Positions 51,879-59,866 of a DNA stretch of 64,000 bases are shown piece after piece (position 1 is the first letter of the stretch; every line of letters starts with the position of its first letter). A model generated the notes under the pieces. The model was not told where the DNA came from, did no database searches, and saw nothing but the letters and a program-made list of their open reading frames with translations. The position numbers and the translations under genes were made by a program. The stretch is taken from assembly GCF_042675965.1 (NCBI RefSeq), contig NZ_JBHTKJ010000013.1, positions 1 through 64,000 on the forward strand, written 5' to 3'. Source of the stretch: Virgibacillus_R byunsanensis (GTDB taxonomy: Bacteria; Bacillota; Bacilli; Bacillales; Amphibacillaceae).

Positions 51879-52637
51879 TTACCTATAACGATGAATCACA
51901 TCCTGACCACCAGTAATTTCAAAAACAGAACCTGTAATCATATCAGAGTCATCATCACATAAAAAAAGAATGGTTCTTGCAATATCTTCACCAGTTCCAG
52001 ATCGTCCTACCGGGGTATCATCATCAAAAATTTTTTTGCTGTCTTTTATTTGAGCTTCTTTCATAGCCCCCATAATATTTCCGGGACAGACCATATTTGA
52101 AGTGATTTTATACTCAGCCTCTTCGAAAGCGATTGTTTTTGTCAATGAGACCAAGCCGCTTTTTGCTGCGGCAAACGCCGAACGATACAACCAGCCGGAT
52201 GCACTGTTTGCACCTTGAAATCCATAATTTATAATCCTGCCAAATTTTTGCTTACGCATGTATGGAACTGTTAACTTTAATAAATAGAAGACTGCGTCCA
52301 GATTTCCTCGCATCATTTCCTGCCATTCTTCCTCAGAATAATCAAGTAGTTTTTTCCGCTCAAAAATGAATGGACCAGCGTTATTAATTAAATAATCAAT
52401 CCCTCCTTGATGCTTATTTGCAGCATCCACTAAGTCCTCCATATCCCTCTTTTGTGTAACATCAGCTTGTACGATATGTAATAAATCACTATAGGCAGAT
52501 AAATCTTCTTTAACCTGTAAAGACTTTTCAAGATTACTATGATATGTAGTGGTTACATGATGACCTGCCTTCAAGAAAGCTTCTATTACTTGCCTGCCAA
52601 GTCCAGAAGTTCCTGCAGTTATTAGAGCATGACCCAA
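51879..52637 (-). CDS. Short-chain dehydrogenase, YtkK-like
   Basis: A 252-aa SDR fold protein. NAD(P) motif ITAGTSGLGRQV (variant of TGxxxGxG), NNAGP structural motif, and catalytic-helix segment SAFAAAKSGLVSLTK. At the place where classical SDRs have the active-site Tyr of YxxxK there is Phe (F-A-A-A-K), so the activity is uncertain. It resembles B. subtilis YtkK in place and size. Upstream of ald on the same strand but with a 124-bp gap. Confidence 0.85.
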   Translation of the reverse strand: MGHALITAGTSGLGRQVIEAFLKAGHHVTTTYHSNLEKSLQVKEDLSAYSDLLHIVQADVTQKRDMEDLVDAANKHQGGIDYLINNAGPFIFERKKLLDYSEEEWQEMMRGNLDAVFYLLKLTVPYMRKQKFGRIINYGFQGANSASGWLYRSAFAAAKSGLVSLTKTIAFEEAEYKITSNMVCPGNIMGAMKEAQIKDSKKIFDDDTPVGRSGTGEDIARTILFLCDDDSDMITGSVFEITGGQDVIHRYR

Positions 52638-52715
52638 TTTTCGCCCCCCTTTACAACAAAAAGAACCATCAATTTATATCTAAAATTATATCATAATACA
52701 AGCCCCTAAAGGAAA

Positions 52716-52746
52716 ACAATCCATCCCCGTAGCAAGGATGGATTGT
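52716..52746 (-). terminator. Terminator of the 54-aa gene
   Basis: An 11-bp stem (ACAATCCATCC/GGATGGATTGT) followed by TTTTCCTTT on the minus strand. Confidence 0.75.
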
Positions 52747-52757
52747 CCTAATCATTA

Positions 52758-52922
52758 TTATTTTTTTTGGTTATTAAACGTGTATATGCCCCTATTATTG
52801 TGCAATTGGTCTTCTACTACGCCACTTTGATAACTTTCATTTAGTTGGTTTTGTACAGCTGCTACACCATCTTTATCCTCAAAAAACGTTTCTTTTTTCT
52901 GCTTCTTTTCTTTTTTTACCAA
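52758..52922 (-). CDS. Small basic hypothetical protein
   Basis: A 54-aa protein that I do not recognise. N-terminus lysine-rich (VKKEKKQKKETFFED), then a polar, asparagine- and glutamine-rich part (QNQLNESYQSG, NNRG). A strong GGAGGTG lies 6 nt before a TTG at 52922; the ATG immediately after GGAGGTG would be too close. A terminator follows directly. The composition resembles small spore-associated proteins, but this is only a hint. Confidence 0.5.
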   Translation of the reverse strand: MVKKEKKQKKETFFEDKDGVAAVQNQLNESYQSGVVEDQLHNNRGIYTFNNQKK

Positions 52923-53062
52923 CACCATCACCTCCATGCTTAGTGTGTCCACAAAATTGTAACTCTATCGATATTTTGGTTACCATATTTAGTAAAAAAG
53001 GCTTACTATACGACTGAAAAGGGTATATAATAAATATAGAGAGATGAAAGGGGAGAGGAAGC

Positions 53063-53497
53063 ATGGATTTTGAATACAAGAATATTGTGGTTGCCGTTGA
53101 CGGTTCTGAAGCATCAGAAAAGGCTTTTAAAAAATCATTAGATATTGTAAAACGCAACCATGCAAGGCTTATCCTCGCACATGTAGTTGATTCGCGGACA
53201 TTTGCTACAGCGGAAGCCTATGACCGCACCCTAGCAGAACGAGCAGAAGAATACGCAAAAGAACTATTAGACAGTTATGTTGAGAATGCCAAAACAGTAG
53301 GTGTTACAGACCTTGTACGATGTGTAGAATATGGTTCACCAAAAGTAAAAATTGCTAAAGATATTGCACAAAGCTTTGGTGCTGACTTAATTATTTGCGG
53401 AGCAACAGGAATGAATGCTGTAGAACGTTTCCTGATTGGCAGCGTATCAGAGAGTATTACAAGGTATGCCAACTGTGACGTGTTAGTCATACGATAA
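53063..53497 (+). CDS. Universal stress protein family (UspA)
   Basis: A 144-aa single-domain Usp with the ATP-binding G-2x-G-9x-GS pattern (GATGMNAVERFLIGSVSE) and the N-terminal NIVVAVDGSEASEKA. The ATG follows GGGGAGAGG. Probably an ATP-binding dimer that supports stress survival; the exact role is unknown. Convergent with moaB. Confidence 0.92.
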   Translation: MDFEYKNIVVAVDGSEASEKAFKKSLDIVKRNHARLILAHVVDSRTFATAEAYDRTLAERAEEYAKELLDSYVENAKTVGVTDLVRCVEYGSPKVKIAKDIAQSFGADLIICGATGMNAVERFLIGSVSESITRYANCDVLVIR

Positions 53498-53509
53498 GTT
53501 TCCATATTC

Positions 53510-53538
53510 AAAACGTCCTCCAATTGGGAGGACGTTTT
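53510..53538. terminator. Bidirectional terminator between uspA and moaB
   Basis: A 12-bp perfect stem (AAAACGTCCTCC/GGAGGACGTTTT) between convergent genes; the moaB stop abuts it. Confidence 0.85.
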
Positions 53539-53539
53539 A

Positions 53540-54052
53540 TTATTCTATATCCTTTTTCACTTCTTTAACAGTGTGTGAGAGCTCCGGTAAAATTAATTTA
53601 TTCATAGCCAGTTTCACTGCTCCAGATGAACCTGGTGTGGCAAATATAACGGTATGATTACTAACACCTGCTAAAGCTCGTGAAAGTATAGCAGCAGAAC
53701 CAATGTCCTCTTGATAGCTTAACATCCTGAATAGCTCACCGAATCCCGACATTTCTTTATCAAGCATGTTTTTGATAGTCTCAATGGTAACATCTCGAAA
53801 AGAAACTCCTGTACCACCATTGGTTAAAATGACATCAACATCCTGATTGTTCCGTCCAGTATCAATCATATTTTTAATTGCAGACCTTTCATCAGGTACT
53901 ATTTCTTTCAGAACAATCCGATGACCAGCTTGTTCTAACAGTTTAACCATTAAGTTCCCACTTTTGTCTGTTTTGTCAGTCCTTGTATCACTAACTGTTA
54001 TAATCATACAATTTACAGATAACTGATTGTTTTTATGTTCCTTAACAGACAT
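53540..54052 (-). CDS. moaB: Molybdenum cofactor biosynthesis protein MoaB
   Basis: A 170-aa MogA/MoaB-type protein with the molybdopterin-binding motif NGGTGVSFRDVT and the C-terminal LPELSHTVKE. It would adenylate molybdopterin. In Bacillus it also sits near ackA. No other moa gene lies in this window. 23 bp after ackA. Confidence 0.92.
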   Translation of the reverse strand: MSVKEHKNNQLSVNCMIITVSDTRTDKTDKSGNLMVKLLEQAGHRIVLKEIVPDERSAIKNMIDTGRNNQDVDVILTNGGTGVSFRDVTIETIKNMLDKEMSGFGELFRMLSYQEDIGSAAILSRALAGVSNHTVIFATPGSSGAVKLAMNKLILPELSHTVKEVKKDIE

Positions 54053-54075
54053 ACCCTTTCTCCCCTCTTTTATAA

Positions 54076-55266
54076 CTAACTATCGGAAGTTAAGCGTACC
54101 GTATCACGCGCTATCATAACTTCTTCATTCGTTGGGATAATCATCACTTTAACTGGTGAATGTGGGTAGCTTATAAATGCTTCTTTACCACGAACCTTAT
54201 TTAATTTAGGATCCCAATAAACACCCATGAACTCTAATCCGGTTAAAACTTTCTCACGAATCGTATCACTGTTTTCCCCAACTCCAGCAGTAAATATAAT
54301 AGCATCGACTCCAGACATTCTTGCCGCATACGAGCCTAAATATTTGTGAATACGAGCAGCAAAGACTTCTAGTGCAAGTTCTGCACGATCATCATCTAAA
54401 GCGTGTTGTTCGATGTCACGTAAATCGCTGGAAAACCCTGATAATGCTAGCATTCCACTCTTTTTATTCAGTACTTCAATTACATCAAAAGCAGATTGAC
54501 CTGTTTTCTCCATGATGTAGGGTATCAATGCAGGGTCAATATTCCCAGAACGTGTACCCATTGTGACTCCAGCTAGCGGTGTGAAACCCATTGACGTGTC
54601 AATAGAACGCCCTTGTTCAATGGCTGCTATACTCGCCCCATTTCCCAAGTGACACGAAATTAAACGCAATTGCTCTAATGGCATTCCAAGCATTTCAGCT
54701 GCCCGTTGTGAAACATATTTATGTGAGGTCCCATGAAAACCATATTTTCGGATTCCATATTTTTCATAATATTCATATGGTAAGCTATATAAATATGATT
54801 TCTCCGGCATCGTTTGGTGAAAAGCTGTATCAAATACAGCGACCATGGGAATATTTGGTAAAATTTCTTGAAATGCACGAATTCCTGTAAGATTAGCCGG
54901 ATTGTGTAATGGAGCTAATTCTGATACTTCATCTATTGTTTGTATAACTTCTTCAGTGATTTTTACTGAATCATTAAAATTCTCTCCACCATGAACTACA
55001 CGATGTCCAATAGCATCAATTTCCTCTAAGGATTGTATGATCCCTGAAGCCTTTAACTTTTCAAGTAAATGTTTAACTGCCTGTTCGTGATTAGGTATAT
55101 CATTCACCATTTTATCTTTATTATCGTTTATCTCCATAGTAAAGACAGAATCAGAAATCCCTATTCGCTCGATTAAGCCTTTAGCCATTACCTCTTCCAT
55201 GGGCATTTGAATCAACTGAAATTTTAATGAAGAACTACCAGCATTTATAGCTAAAACATTACTCAA
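54076..55266 (-). CDS. ackA: Acetate kinase
   Basis: Interconverts acetyl phosphate and acetate with ATP. 396 aa, family-typical. Start NVLAINAGSSSLKF, phosphate-binding GNGASIAAI, catalytic RVVHGGENF and GVGENSD. The start is TTG at 55266 with AAGGAG 10 nt before it. I did not see a clear cre site in its 23-bp upstream spacer. Immediately downstream of ytxK, as in Bacillus. Confidence 0.96.
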   Translation of the reverse strand: MSNVLAINAGSSSLKFQLIQMPMEEVMAKGLIERIGISDSVFTMEINDNKDKMVNDIPNHEQAVKHLLEKLKASGIIQSLEEIDAIGHRVVHGGENFNDSVKITEEVIQTIDEVSELAPLHNPANLTGIRAFQEILPNIPMVAVFDTAFHQTMPEKSYLYSLPYEYYEKYGIRKYGFHGTSHKYVSQRAAEMLGMPLEQLRLISCHLGNGASIAAIEQGRSIDTSMGFTPLAGVTMGTRSGNIDPALIPYIMEKTGQSAFDVIEVLNKKSGMLALSGFSSDLRDIEQHALDDDRAELALEVFAARIHKYLGSYAARMSGVDAIIFTAGVGENSDTIREKVLTGLEFMGVYWDPKLNKVRGKEAFISYPHSPVKVMIIPTNEEVMIARDTVRLTSDS

Positions 55267-55289
55267 TGAAGCTCAACTCCTTCTTGGAT

Positions 55290-56276
55290 CTATTTGCTAT
55301 TATACGTAGAAAACCAAGCATTCATCTGGCTTAATATATCCTCCATAGCTTTCGTATTTTTAAATGAAGGAAGTTTAACAAGCAAAGGTTGTTTCGGAGT
55401 AACTGTATTTTCGCCTTTCTTTTGTAAAACTAGAATACTCTTACTATTTTTTTCTGATTTAAAGGCACTTTCAGGTAATTGTAAGACTCCTACAATATGT
55501 GCATACTCATGTAAAAAAGTATGAAGTTTATCTGATTGGTCACTTTCAAACAGAAAACTTGGAATAACAAATATTAGGTATCCACCATCCTTTGTATAAC
55601 GTAAACTTTGCTCCATGAGAAGGTGATGAGAGTAAGAATGACCAGTATCAGCCTTAAGCTCGAAATCATTAGCTCGAACGTCATCTGGATAGTACCCTAT
55701 TGGCAAGTCAGCAACTACTAAGTCAACTGGATCTAATAAAAATGGTGTTAAACTATCCTGGTGGAAGAATTCAACCTGCTTCTTCTGTAAGTTTGCATTC
55801 AGCAATGAGAGTTTAATTAATGTTGGGTCCACCTCACTTGCAAGAGCATCGACCTGTTGCTTCAAGTGGTCCAAAACAACCGTTAATAAATTAGCAGTTC
55901 CACTTACAGGGTCAAAAATACGCAGGTTCTCTTTAGGTTCTGTCACCTTCTCTGCAAGATATCCTACGATTAAAGCAACAGTATCAGGCGTCATTAAATG
56001 CTGTTGTTGAGTCGATCCCTTCATTCCTTTTAGAATAGCAAGCTGTGTTGCCTTACGAATATCTTCCGTATTGTAAGCAGCAGTGTCTATATTTTTTAGC
56101 TGATTTTGTAATTTATGCGTTAATATATCATCAATCTCCTCCGAAACATTCTGGTGAAAAAGTGTTTCAAACGAAACTGCTAAGCTATCTAAGTATGGTT
56201 CATTTTCATGCTGTTGAATTGTTTCTGTTGTTTGGTCAATCCATTCGAATAACGTTTCTACATTTGATTTATTCAT
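55290..56276 (-). CDS. ytxK: Class I SAM-dependent methyltransferase, YtxK family
   Basis: A 328-aa protein of the N6-adenine methylase-like group. SAM motif region FDPVSGTANLLTV and catalytic motif ADLPIGYYP, a variant of the NPPY box (DLPIGYY), so DNA methylation is uncertain. An N-terminal helical domain covers residues 1-100. GGAGG precedes the ATG. Its role is unknown. Location upstream of ackA matches Bacillus. Confidence 0.85.
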   Translation of the reverse strand: MNKSNVETLFEWIDQTTETIQQHENEPYLDSLAVSFETLFHQNVSEEIDDILTHKLQNQLKNIDTAAYNTEDIRKATQLAILKGMKGSTQQQHLMTPDTVALIVGYLAEKVTEPKENLRIFDPVSGTANLLTVVLDHLKQQVDALASEVDPTLIKLSLLNANLQKKQVEFFHQDSLTPFLLDPVDLVVADLPIGYYPDDVRANDFELKADTGHSYSHHLLMEQSLRYTKDGGYLIFVIPSFLFESDQSDKLHTFLHEYAHIVGVLQLPESAFKSEKNSKSILVLQKKGENTVTPKQPLLVKLPSFKNTKAMEDILSQMNAWFSTYNSK

Positions 56277-56460
56277 TATTTATCCTCCGTTCCATCCTGC
56301 TAAAGCGTTTCTATTGTACCAAAATAAAGGTGGGGATGTACAAATAAAGGTATCAAACAAAAGGAAAGCGCCTTGAATGACAAGACAAATATAAGCAGGT
56401 CGCGTAGTGTGGATACCTTTAAGTTGATCTGCTTATACCTCGGGTGTCTAAGCACTGGAC

Positions 56461-56535
56461 GATGAAAACGTCACGTCCTTGAAAATCTGTGCGATGCTAC
56501 GTTTTAAAGAAGCATTCCTTATCCTGTACGTTTTA
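56461..56535 (+). repeat. Solo copy of the shared repeat module in the tpx-ytxK gap
   Basis: GATGAAAACGTCACGTCCTTG continues into GAAAA (56461-56485) and matches 59616-59640 at 24 of 25 positions. GTGCGAT and CATTCCTTATCCTGTACG follow, as in element A. The rest of the 340-bp gap between ytxK and tpx (56277-56575) holds no gene that I can support. Confidence 0.55.
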
Positions 56536-56575
56536 GCTATGACTTTTCAAATTATACTTTCATTACTTATAATAA

Positions 56576-56609
56576 AAATCTCCCCCACTTATTGTAGTGA
56601 GGGAGATTT
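56576..56609 (-). terminator. tpx terminator
   Basis: Stem AAATCTCCC...GGGAGATTT, extended by CACT/AGTG, followed by TTTTTATT on the minus strand. Confidence 0.8.
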
Positions 56610-56617
56610 ACTTTGAC

Positions 56618-57118
56618 TTATTTAGCAGCCTGAGCAGCTTTTAATGCTTCATCATAATCTGGATGGTTCGTTACTTCTTTTACATACTCTACATATGTTA
56701 CTTTGTCGTTAGAGTCTACAACAAATATAGATCTTGATAGCAATCGTAATTCCTTAATTAACACACCATATTTTTCACCGAAATCTGCATCGCGATGGTC
56801 TGATAACGTTTCTAATTTTGTAATATCATTAGCTGAAGACCAACGTTTCTGCGCAAATGGCAAGTCCATACTAATTGTTAAAACTTGTACGTTTTCAATT
56901 TTGTCTGCTTCCTCATTAAATCGTTTTGTCTGTTCAGCACAAACGCCAGTATCAATGGACGGTACAACACTAATTAACTTTACTTTTCCTTTATAGTCAT
57001 CGAAGTTGGCCTCTTTTAAGTCGTTTGTCAACACTTTAAAGTTTTGTGCCTGATCCCCGACTTTAATTTCTGTACCCACAAGTGTGACAGGTTCTTGATG
57101 GAATGTAACATTAGCCAT
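56618..57118 (-). CDS. tpx: Thiol peroxidase Tpx, single-cysteine form
   Basis: A 166-aa atypical-peroxiredoxin family protein that reduces hydroperoxides. The peroxidatic Cys60 is in PSIDTGVCAEQT. The usual resolving cysteine at position 94 (KRWC in B. subtilis) is serine here (FAQKRWSSAN), and no second cysteine is present. It must therefore use an external thiol or a different mechanism. I chose the ATG at 57118 because AGGAGG lies 10 nt before it; the earlier ATG overlaps that site. Confidence 0.93.
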   Translation of the reverse strand: MANVTFHQEPVTLVGTEIKVGDQAQNFKVLTNDLKEANFDDYKGKVKLISVVPSIDTGVCAEQTKRFNEEADKIENVQVLTISMDLPFAQKRWSSANDITKLETLSDHRDADFGEKYGVLIKELRLLSRSIFVVDSNDKVTYVEYVKEVTNHPDYDEALKAAQAAK

Positions 57119-57200
57119 ATGAATCATTCCTCCTAAAAATTTACTTTCTATATAATTAAATTATGAAGAAGTACAAGTCATATGTCCAATGATTCAAATC

Positions 57201-57734
57201 TTAAATGTCATAATTTGAACGTTCATTTTGTTGTTTATTCTCTTTTCCCTTTTTCTCATCCTTGGATTTATCCTGGTCTTGGTCTTTATCTTTATTTTTA
57301 TCTTGGTCTTTATCCTTTTCTTTGCCTTGGTTTGAACCGATTGATTGCGTTGCTTCTTTCAGCATTTGTTGGATCTTATCTACAGCTTGAGGTGCAAAGT
57401 CAATCATCTTTTCATATATATGTGTACTTTGATCTAAATGCACCATTTTCACACCTCGATCACTTACAATTAAAAATGCTACAGGTGTTATCGAGACACC
57501 TCCACCACTACCACCTCCAAATGGAAGTACATCTTCACTTGAATCACCTGAACTTTGAGATGGACTAAATTCACTTCCACCTGCAGCAAAGCCAAACCCA
57601 AGTTTAGATACTGGAATAATCACACTTCCATCTGGAGATTCAACTGGGTCACCAATAATCGTATTTACTTCAATCATATCCTTTAAACTTTCCATTGCTG
57701 TAGTCATTAAGCCTTGAATCGGGTGCTCATCCAT
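57201..57734 (-). CDS. ytfJ: Sporulation protein YtfJ (GerW family)
   Basis: A 177-aa protein. The conserved domain spans about residues 1-128, with SKLGFGFAAGG, the glycine run GGGSGGGV and PVAFLIV, as in YtfJ of Bacillus spores. From about residue 135 a lysine/aspartate-rich tail of about 40 residues (KDKDQDKNKDKD units) follows, longer than in B. subtilis, probably disordered. The ATG follows AAGGAGG. Upstream of tpx, 11 bp after ytfI. Confidence 0.88.
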   Translation of the reverse strand: MDEHPIQGLMTTAMESLKDMIEVNTIIGDPVESPDGSVIIPVSKLGFGFAAGGSEFSPSQSSGDSSEDVLPFGGGSGGGVSITPVAFLIVSDRGVKMVHLDQSTHIYEKMIDFAPQAVDKIQQMLKEATQSIGSNQGKEKDKDQDKNKDKDQDQDKSKDEKKGKENKQQNERSNYDI

Positions 57735-57745
57735 TTTAATCCTCC

Positions 57746-58336
57746 TTAAATAAGTGCCTTCTCTTTTAATGGAACTTTCCGCATCACTTTAATAAGCGCG
57801 TATATAGCTTTTACTAATCTGATCGATACCATACAATCCAATTTTGAATGTATGTATTTATGTTGATAATGGGGAATAACTTTAAGGTCGGGCTCACATT
57901 TAAACGAACTTTTATTATATAAAAGACCTGTAATTACACCCTTTAGTGTCCATACACCTCCAACCGTTATTCCAGTGGTACTAGCTTCTCCAGTACCTAT
58001 ATGAGTACTCCAATCGATACGGTGAAAATACAAATTTCGTAATAACATAATAATCATTGCATTCGCTTCTCGGCTTTGATCGATAGCTTTTTGAAATCCA
58101 TTATATATATACTTTAAGCTTTCAAGAAAACTTTTATTCTTAAACAAGTGCCAAATTTCGGGACGGTCACTAGTTGTCAGTTCAATATCTTTTGTCAGTA
58201 GTCGAATTCTATACATATAAACACTAACCACTAGAGTTTGATCGTCTTTTTTATATGTGTATTTACATGATATATATATCTTTGAAAGAAGAATGATAAC
58301 CATTAAGATGACAACACCCAACAAGATCCAAACCAC
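57746..58336 (-). CDS. ytfI: DUF2953 membrane-anchored protein YtfI
   Basis: A 196-aa protein with one N-terminal helix (about 2-24, WILLGVVILMVIILLSKIYI) and a soluble DUF2953 domain carrying the family's GTGEASTTG segment and conserved KLDCMVSIRL. I chose a GTG start at 58336, 9 nt after AAGGAG; the frame opens three codons earlier at a TTG abutting that site. Likely sporulation-linked through its neighbour ytfJ (11-bp gap). Confidence 0.8.
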   Translation of the reverse strand: MVWILLGVVILMVIILLSKIYISCKYTYKKDDQTLVVSVYMYRIRLLTKDIELTTSDRPEIWHLFKNKSFLESLKYIYNGFQKAIDQSREANAMIIMLLRNLYFHRIDWSTHIGTGEASTTGITVGGVWTLKGVITGLLYNKSSFKCEPDLKVIPHYQHKYIHSKLDCMVSIRLVKAIYALIKVMRKVPLKEKALI

Positions 58337-58490
58337 TATATCCAACTCCTTAGTAAAAAATGTAACCTACTACTATTTTGATACAATTTTCCATATTTAA
58401 ACAGGTCACTTCAATATACTGGGATATATAACTTCTTAATGATAATATAAATACGCATACAACTCTTCATATTGGAGGTTTGATTCAAAA

Positions 58491-59291
58491 ATGCCAAATC
58501 GCAAAAACATATTCTTTTATTATTCAAAAGATCAAGATCTTGAAAAAAAGTTAGAACCCTTGTTCGATCTAGCACAGAAAAATAATTTCACCCTTGTAGA
58601 TCGTTCTCAAGATGCTAATATAATAATGAGTGTTGGTGGAGATGGGGTATTCTTACAGGCTGTTCGTAAAACTGGATTCAGACAGGATTGTTTATACACG
58701 GGATTAACACGATCTGATGAATTGGGACTTTACTGTGACTTCAATTTAGATAATTTCTCTGAAATGCTGCATCAAATGGAATATGAGGAGATGGAAGTAA
58801 GAAGATTTCCGGTGATAAATGTTCAAGTAAATGATGAAATCTCTTTTGAATGTCTAAATGAGGTGAGTATTCGTTCCACTATCATTAAAACCATTGCTAT
58901 GAATGTTTATATAGATAACAATCATTTTGAAACATTTCGTGGAGATGGGTTAATTGTGGCAACCCCAACAGGTAGCACAGGATATAATAAATCCGTGCAG
59001 GGGGCTGTAATCGATCCAAAGATACCTTGTTTACAAGTCTCTGAATTAGCATCCCTAAATAATAATCGATATCGGACACTCGGTTCGTCGTTTGTATTAA
59101 ACAAAGACAGGAAATTAACCTTAGATATTATTCAAGACGGAAATGATTATCCAGTTGTAGGGCTTGATAATGAAGCCTATTCTATACGAAACATAAAAAA
59201 TATAACCGTATCATTAAGTGACAAAGTTATTAAAACCGTGAAACTAAAAGATAATTCCTACTGGGACCGAGTAAAAAGAACGTTTTTGTAA
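58491..59291 (+). CDS. nadK: NAD kinase
   Basis: Phosphorylates NAD to NADP. 266 aa, typical of the second NAD kinase (YtdI/PpnK2) of Bacillus. Nucleotide motif SVGGDGVFLQA and TPTGSTGYNKS binding segment. GGAGG lies 11 nt before the ATG. Monocistronic; element B copy 3 begins on the base after its stop. Confidence 0.93.
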   Translation: MPNRKNIFFYYSKDQDLEKKLEPLFDLAQKNNFTLVDRSQDANIIMSVGGDGVFLQAVRKTGFRQDCLYTGLTRSDELGLYCDFNLDNFSEMLHQMEYEEMEVRRFPVINVQVNDEISFECLNEVSIRSTIIKTIAMNVYIDNNHFETFRGDGLIVATPTGSTGYNKSVQGAVIDPKIPCLQVSELASLNNNRYRTLGSSFVLNKDRKLTLDIIQDGNDYPVVGLDNEAYSIRNIKNITVSLSDKVIKTVKLKDNSYWDRVKRTFL

Positions 59292-59825
59292 AGAACAAAA
59301 GCTAGAAGCGCCCGTATAGCGACGTATGGGCTGCGCCCGCGCATCGCGGGTGGGTCGACGTTGCCGCCGAAAGCGGCGAAGTTAGTCGATCTTCCAAATC
59401 CGTATGAGATTCACTCCAGAGTATAAGATTCACTCTGACTTTCGCCATTATTGGCGAAAAGTCAAGTTCATCTAAAAGGAAACATGCCCCTTCATAGGGG
59501 TATGCCGACGTTGGGCCGGGAGCCCGCTTTTAGTCGGCCTTCCTTTGCTAAGCGAATCGATGTTGACTTATCGTAAGGAGGATAAGGAAGCCCACTAGCA
59601 GTACGGGCGCTGGCCGATGAAAACGCCACGTCCTTGAAAAAGAAAAGCACTTTTTCTGCGTGCGATACTTTTTCAGGGAAGCTTTCCTTATCCTGTGGTG
59701 TCATCGGCACTAGTACGTCCTGTACGTCGGAGCTGGACGTGGCTTAAGCAGTTAATAAAATATCCACTGGCTCCTAATTTTATAATTTTAATAAATTACT
59801 CACAGGCACCTAATAATTTCCTAAG
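59292..59825 (+). repeat. Element B, copy 3 (expanded, 534 bp)
   Basis: Begins directly after the nadK stop with AGAACAAAAGC. Compared with copy 2 it has two extra blocks: one of 150 bp (59364-59513) bounded by CGACGTTG direct repeats at 59356 and 59506 and containing a GGCG/CGCC hairpin, and one holding the shared module (about 59614-59745). It ends CTCCTAATTTTATAATTTT and a second CCTAATAATTTCCTAAG. No supportable gene lies between nadK and the amidohydrolase. Confidence 0.65.
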
Positions 59826-59832
59826 AAACAAA

Positions 59833-59866
59833 AAATTCTTATCATGATTAACCATGATAAGAATTT
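59833..59866. terminator. Terminator overlapping the amidohydrolase stop codon
   Basis: A perfect 14-bp stem (AAATTCTTATCATG and complement, 6-nt loop) with T-rich DNA on both sides. The amidohydrolase stop lies in the loop. It can also end the nadK transcript after element B. Confidence 0.8.

Noticed and set aside
57182..57568. 128-aa frame opposite ytfJ
   Set aside because: It is the mirror of the low-complexity ytfJ tail, rich in Tyr/Leu from the hexamer repeats.
59492..59710. 72-aa frame in element B copy 3
   Set aside because: It lies entirely in repeat DNA and is not maintained in the other copies.
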